From contig URGO01000069.1 of assembly GCA_900547435.1 (NCBI GenBank), forward strand, positions 1 to 15,386: a DNA stretch of 15,386 nucleotides, written 5' to 3'. A program made the position numbers and the translations under genes. Below the pieces are notes generated by a model. The model saw nothing but the letters and a program-made list of their open reading frames with translations, made no database searches and was not told the DNA's origin. This document shows positions 15,335-15,386 of the stretch, one piece after another (the first letter of the stretch is position 1; each line of letters opens with the position of its first letter). The DNA comes from an uncultured Parabacteroides sp. Lineage in GTDB: Bacteria; Bacteroidota; Bacteroidia; Bacteroidales; Tannerellaceae.

Positions 15335-15386
15335 GGGTACATAATAAGTCCCTTTGCCCACTTTTCCCTGCATTTCCAGCCAGCCA
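15305..15386 (-). CDS. C-terminal 26 codons of an unidentified protein, cut by the window edge
   Basis: Reading leftward from the edge, a frame WLEMQGKVGKGTYYVPKWL ends at a TAA (15307-15305). The pattern (bulky hydrophobic residues, charged glycine turn, then TYYV) resembles the wing of a winged-helix domain such as those ending AlbA_2/ATP-binding or Fic-type regulators, but this is only a resemblance. Support for a real gene comes from protein-like composition and from the two minus-facing terminators located 70-145 nt beyond the stop. The other frames here are short or unlike protein. Confidence 0.45.
   Translation of the reverse strand, partial: GWLEMQGKVGKGTYYVPKWLTNVSQA

Overview
This window looks like chromosomal DNA of a glycan-foraging gut-type Bacteroidales (Bacteroides or Parabacteroides is my guess). 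The reasons are a SusC/SusD-type pair, a second large Oar-like TonB-dependent receptor, a Bacteroidetes-type ECF sigma factor, secreted or lipid-anchored glycan enzymes, and promoters of the Bacteroidetes type (-7 box TAnnTTTG) with A/T-rich leaders that lack a clear Shine-Dalgarno. No rRNA, tRNA, transposase or CRISPR array was seen.

Layout. Positions 1-203 (minus) hold the N-terminus of a TrpB2-like tryptophan synthase beta chain that meets an in-frame stop after 52 codons. A nested 53-nt inverted repeat (213-265) separates it from a minus-strand pair: a GH29 alpha-L-fucosidase (1349-2704) followed 13 nt later by a CBM9-like secreted protein (280-1335). The 327-nt divergent region 2705-3031 contains two promoters and four contiguous degenerate 22-bp repeats. 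Rightward come an ECF sigma factor (3032-3577) with no anti-sigma gene, a 1112-residue Oar-like TonB-dependent receptor (3795-7133) ending in a good intrinsic terminator, then a SusC-like receptor (7440-10343) whose single frame is broken by two in-frame stops 36 nt apart, and its SusD-like lipoprotein partner (10365-11795). A repeat-rich hairpin region lies between SusD and the convergent GHL10-family lipoprotein (11948-13489, minus). A nucleotide pyrophosphatase/phosphodiesterase lipoprotein (13635-14834) is divergent from that. The last 550 nt are mostly non-coding: hairpins, a second 22-bp repeat array, two minus-facing terminators, and the last 26 codons of an unidentified minus-strand gene running off the right edge.

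How it may work together. The fucosidase would release fucose in the periplasm or at the cell surface; the SusC/SusD pair would import oligosaccharides if the SusC-like gene still works; the GHL10 protein and the phosphodiesterase are further envelope hydrolases. The two receptor genes share a nearly identical extended promoter, suggesting common control. The most unusual points are the double nonsense interruption of an otherwise open susC-like gene, the shared promoter, the two 22-bp-period arrays, and the sigma factor without anti-sigma. All identities come from reading motifs by eye; no database search was run.
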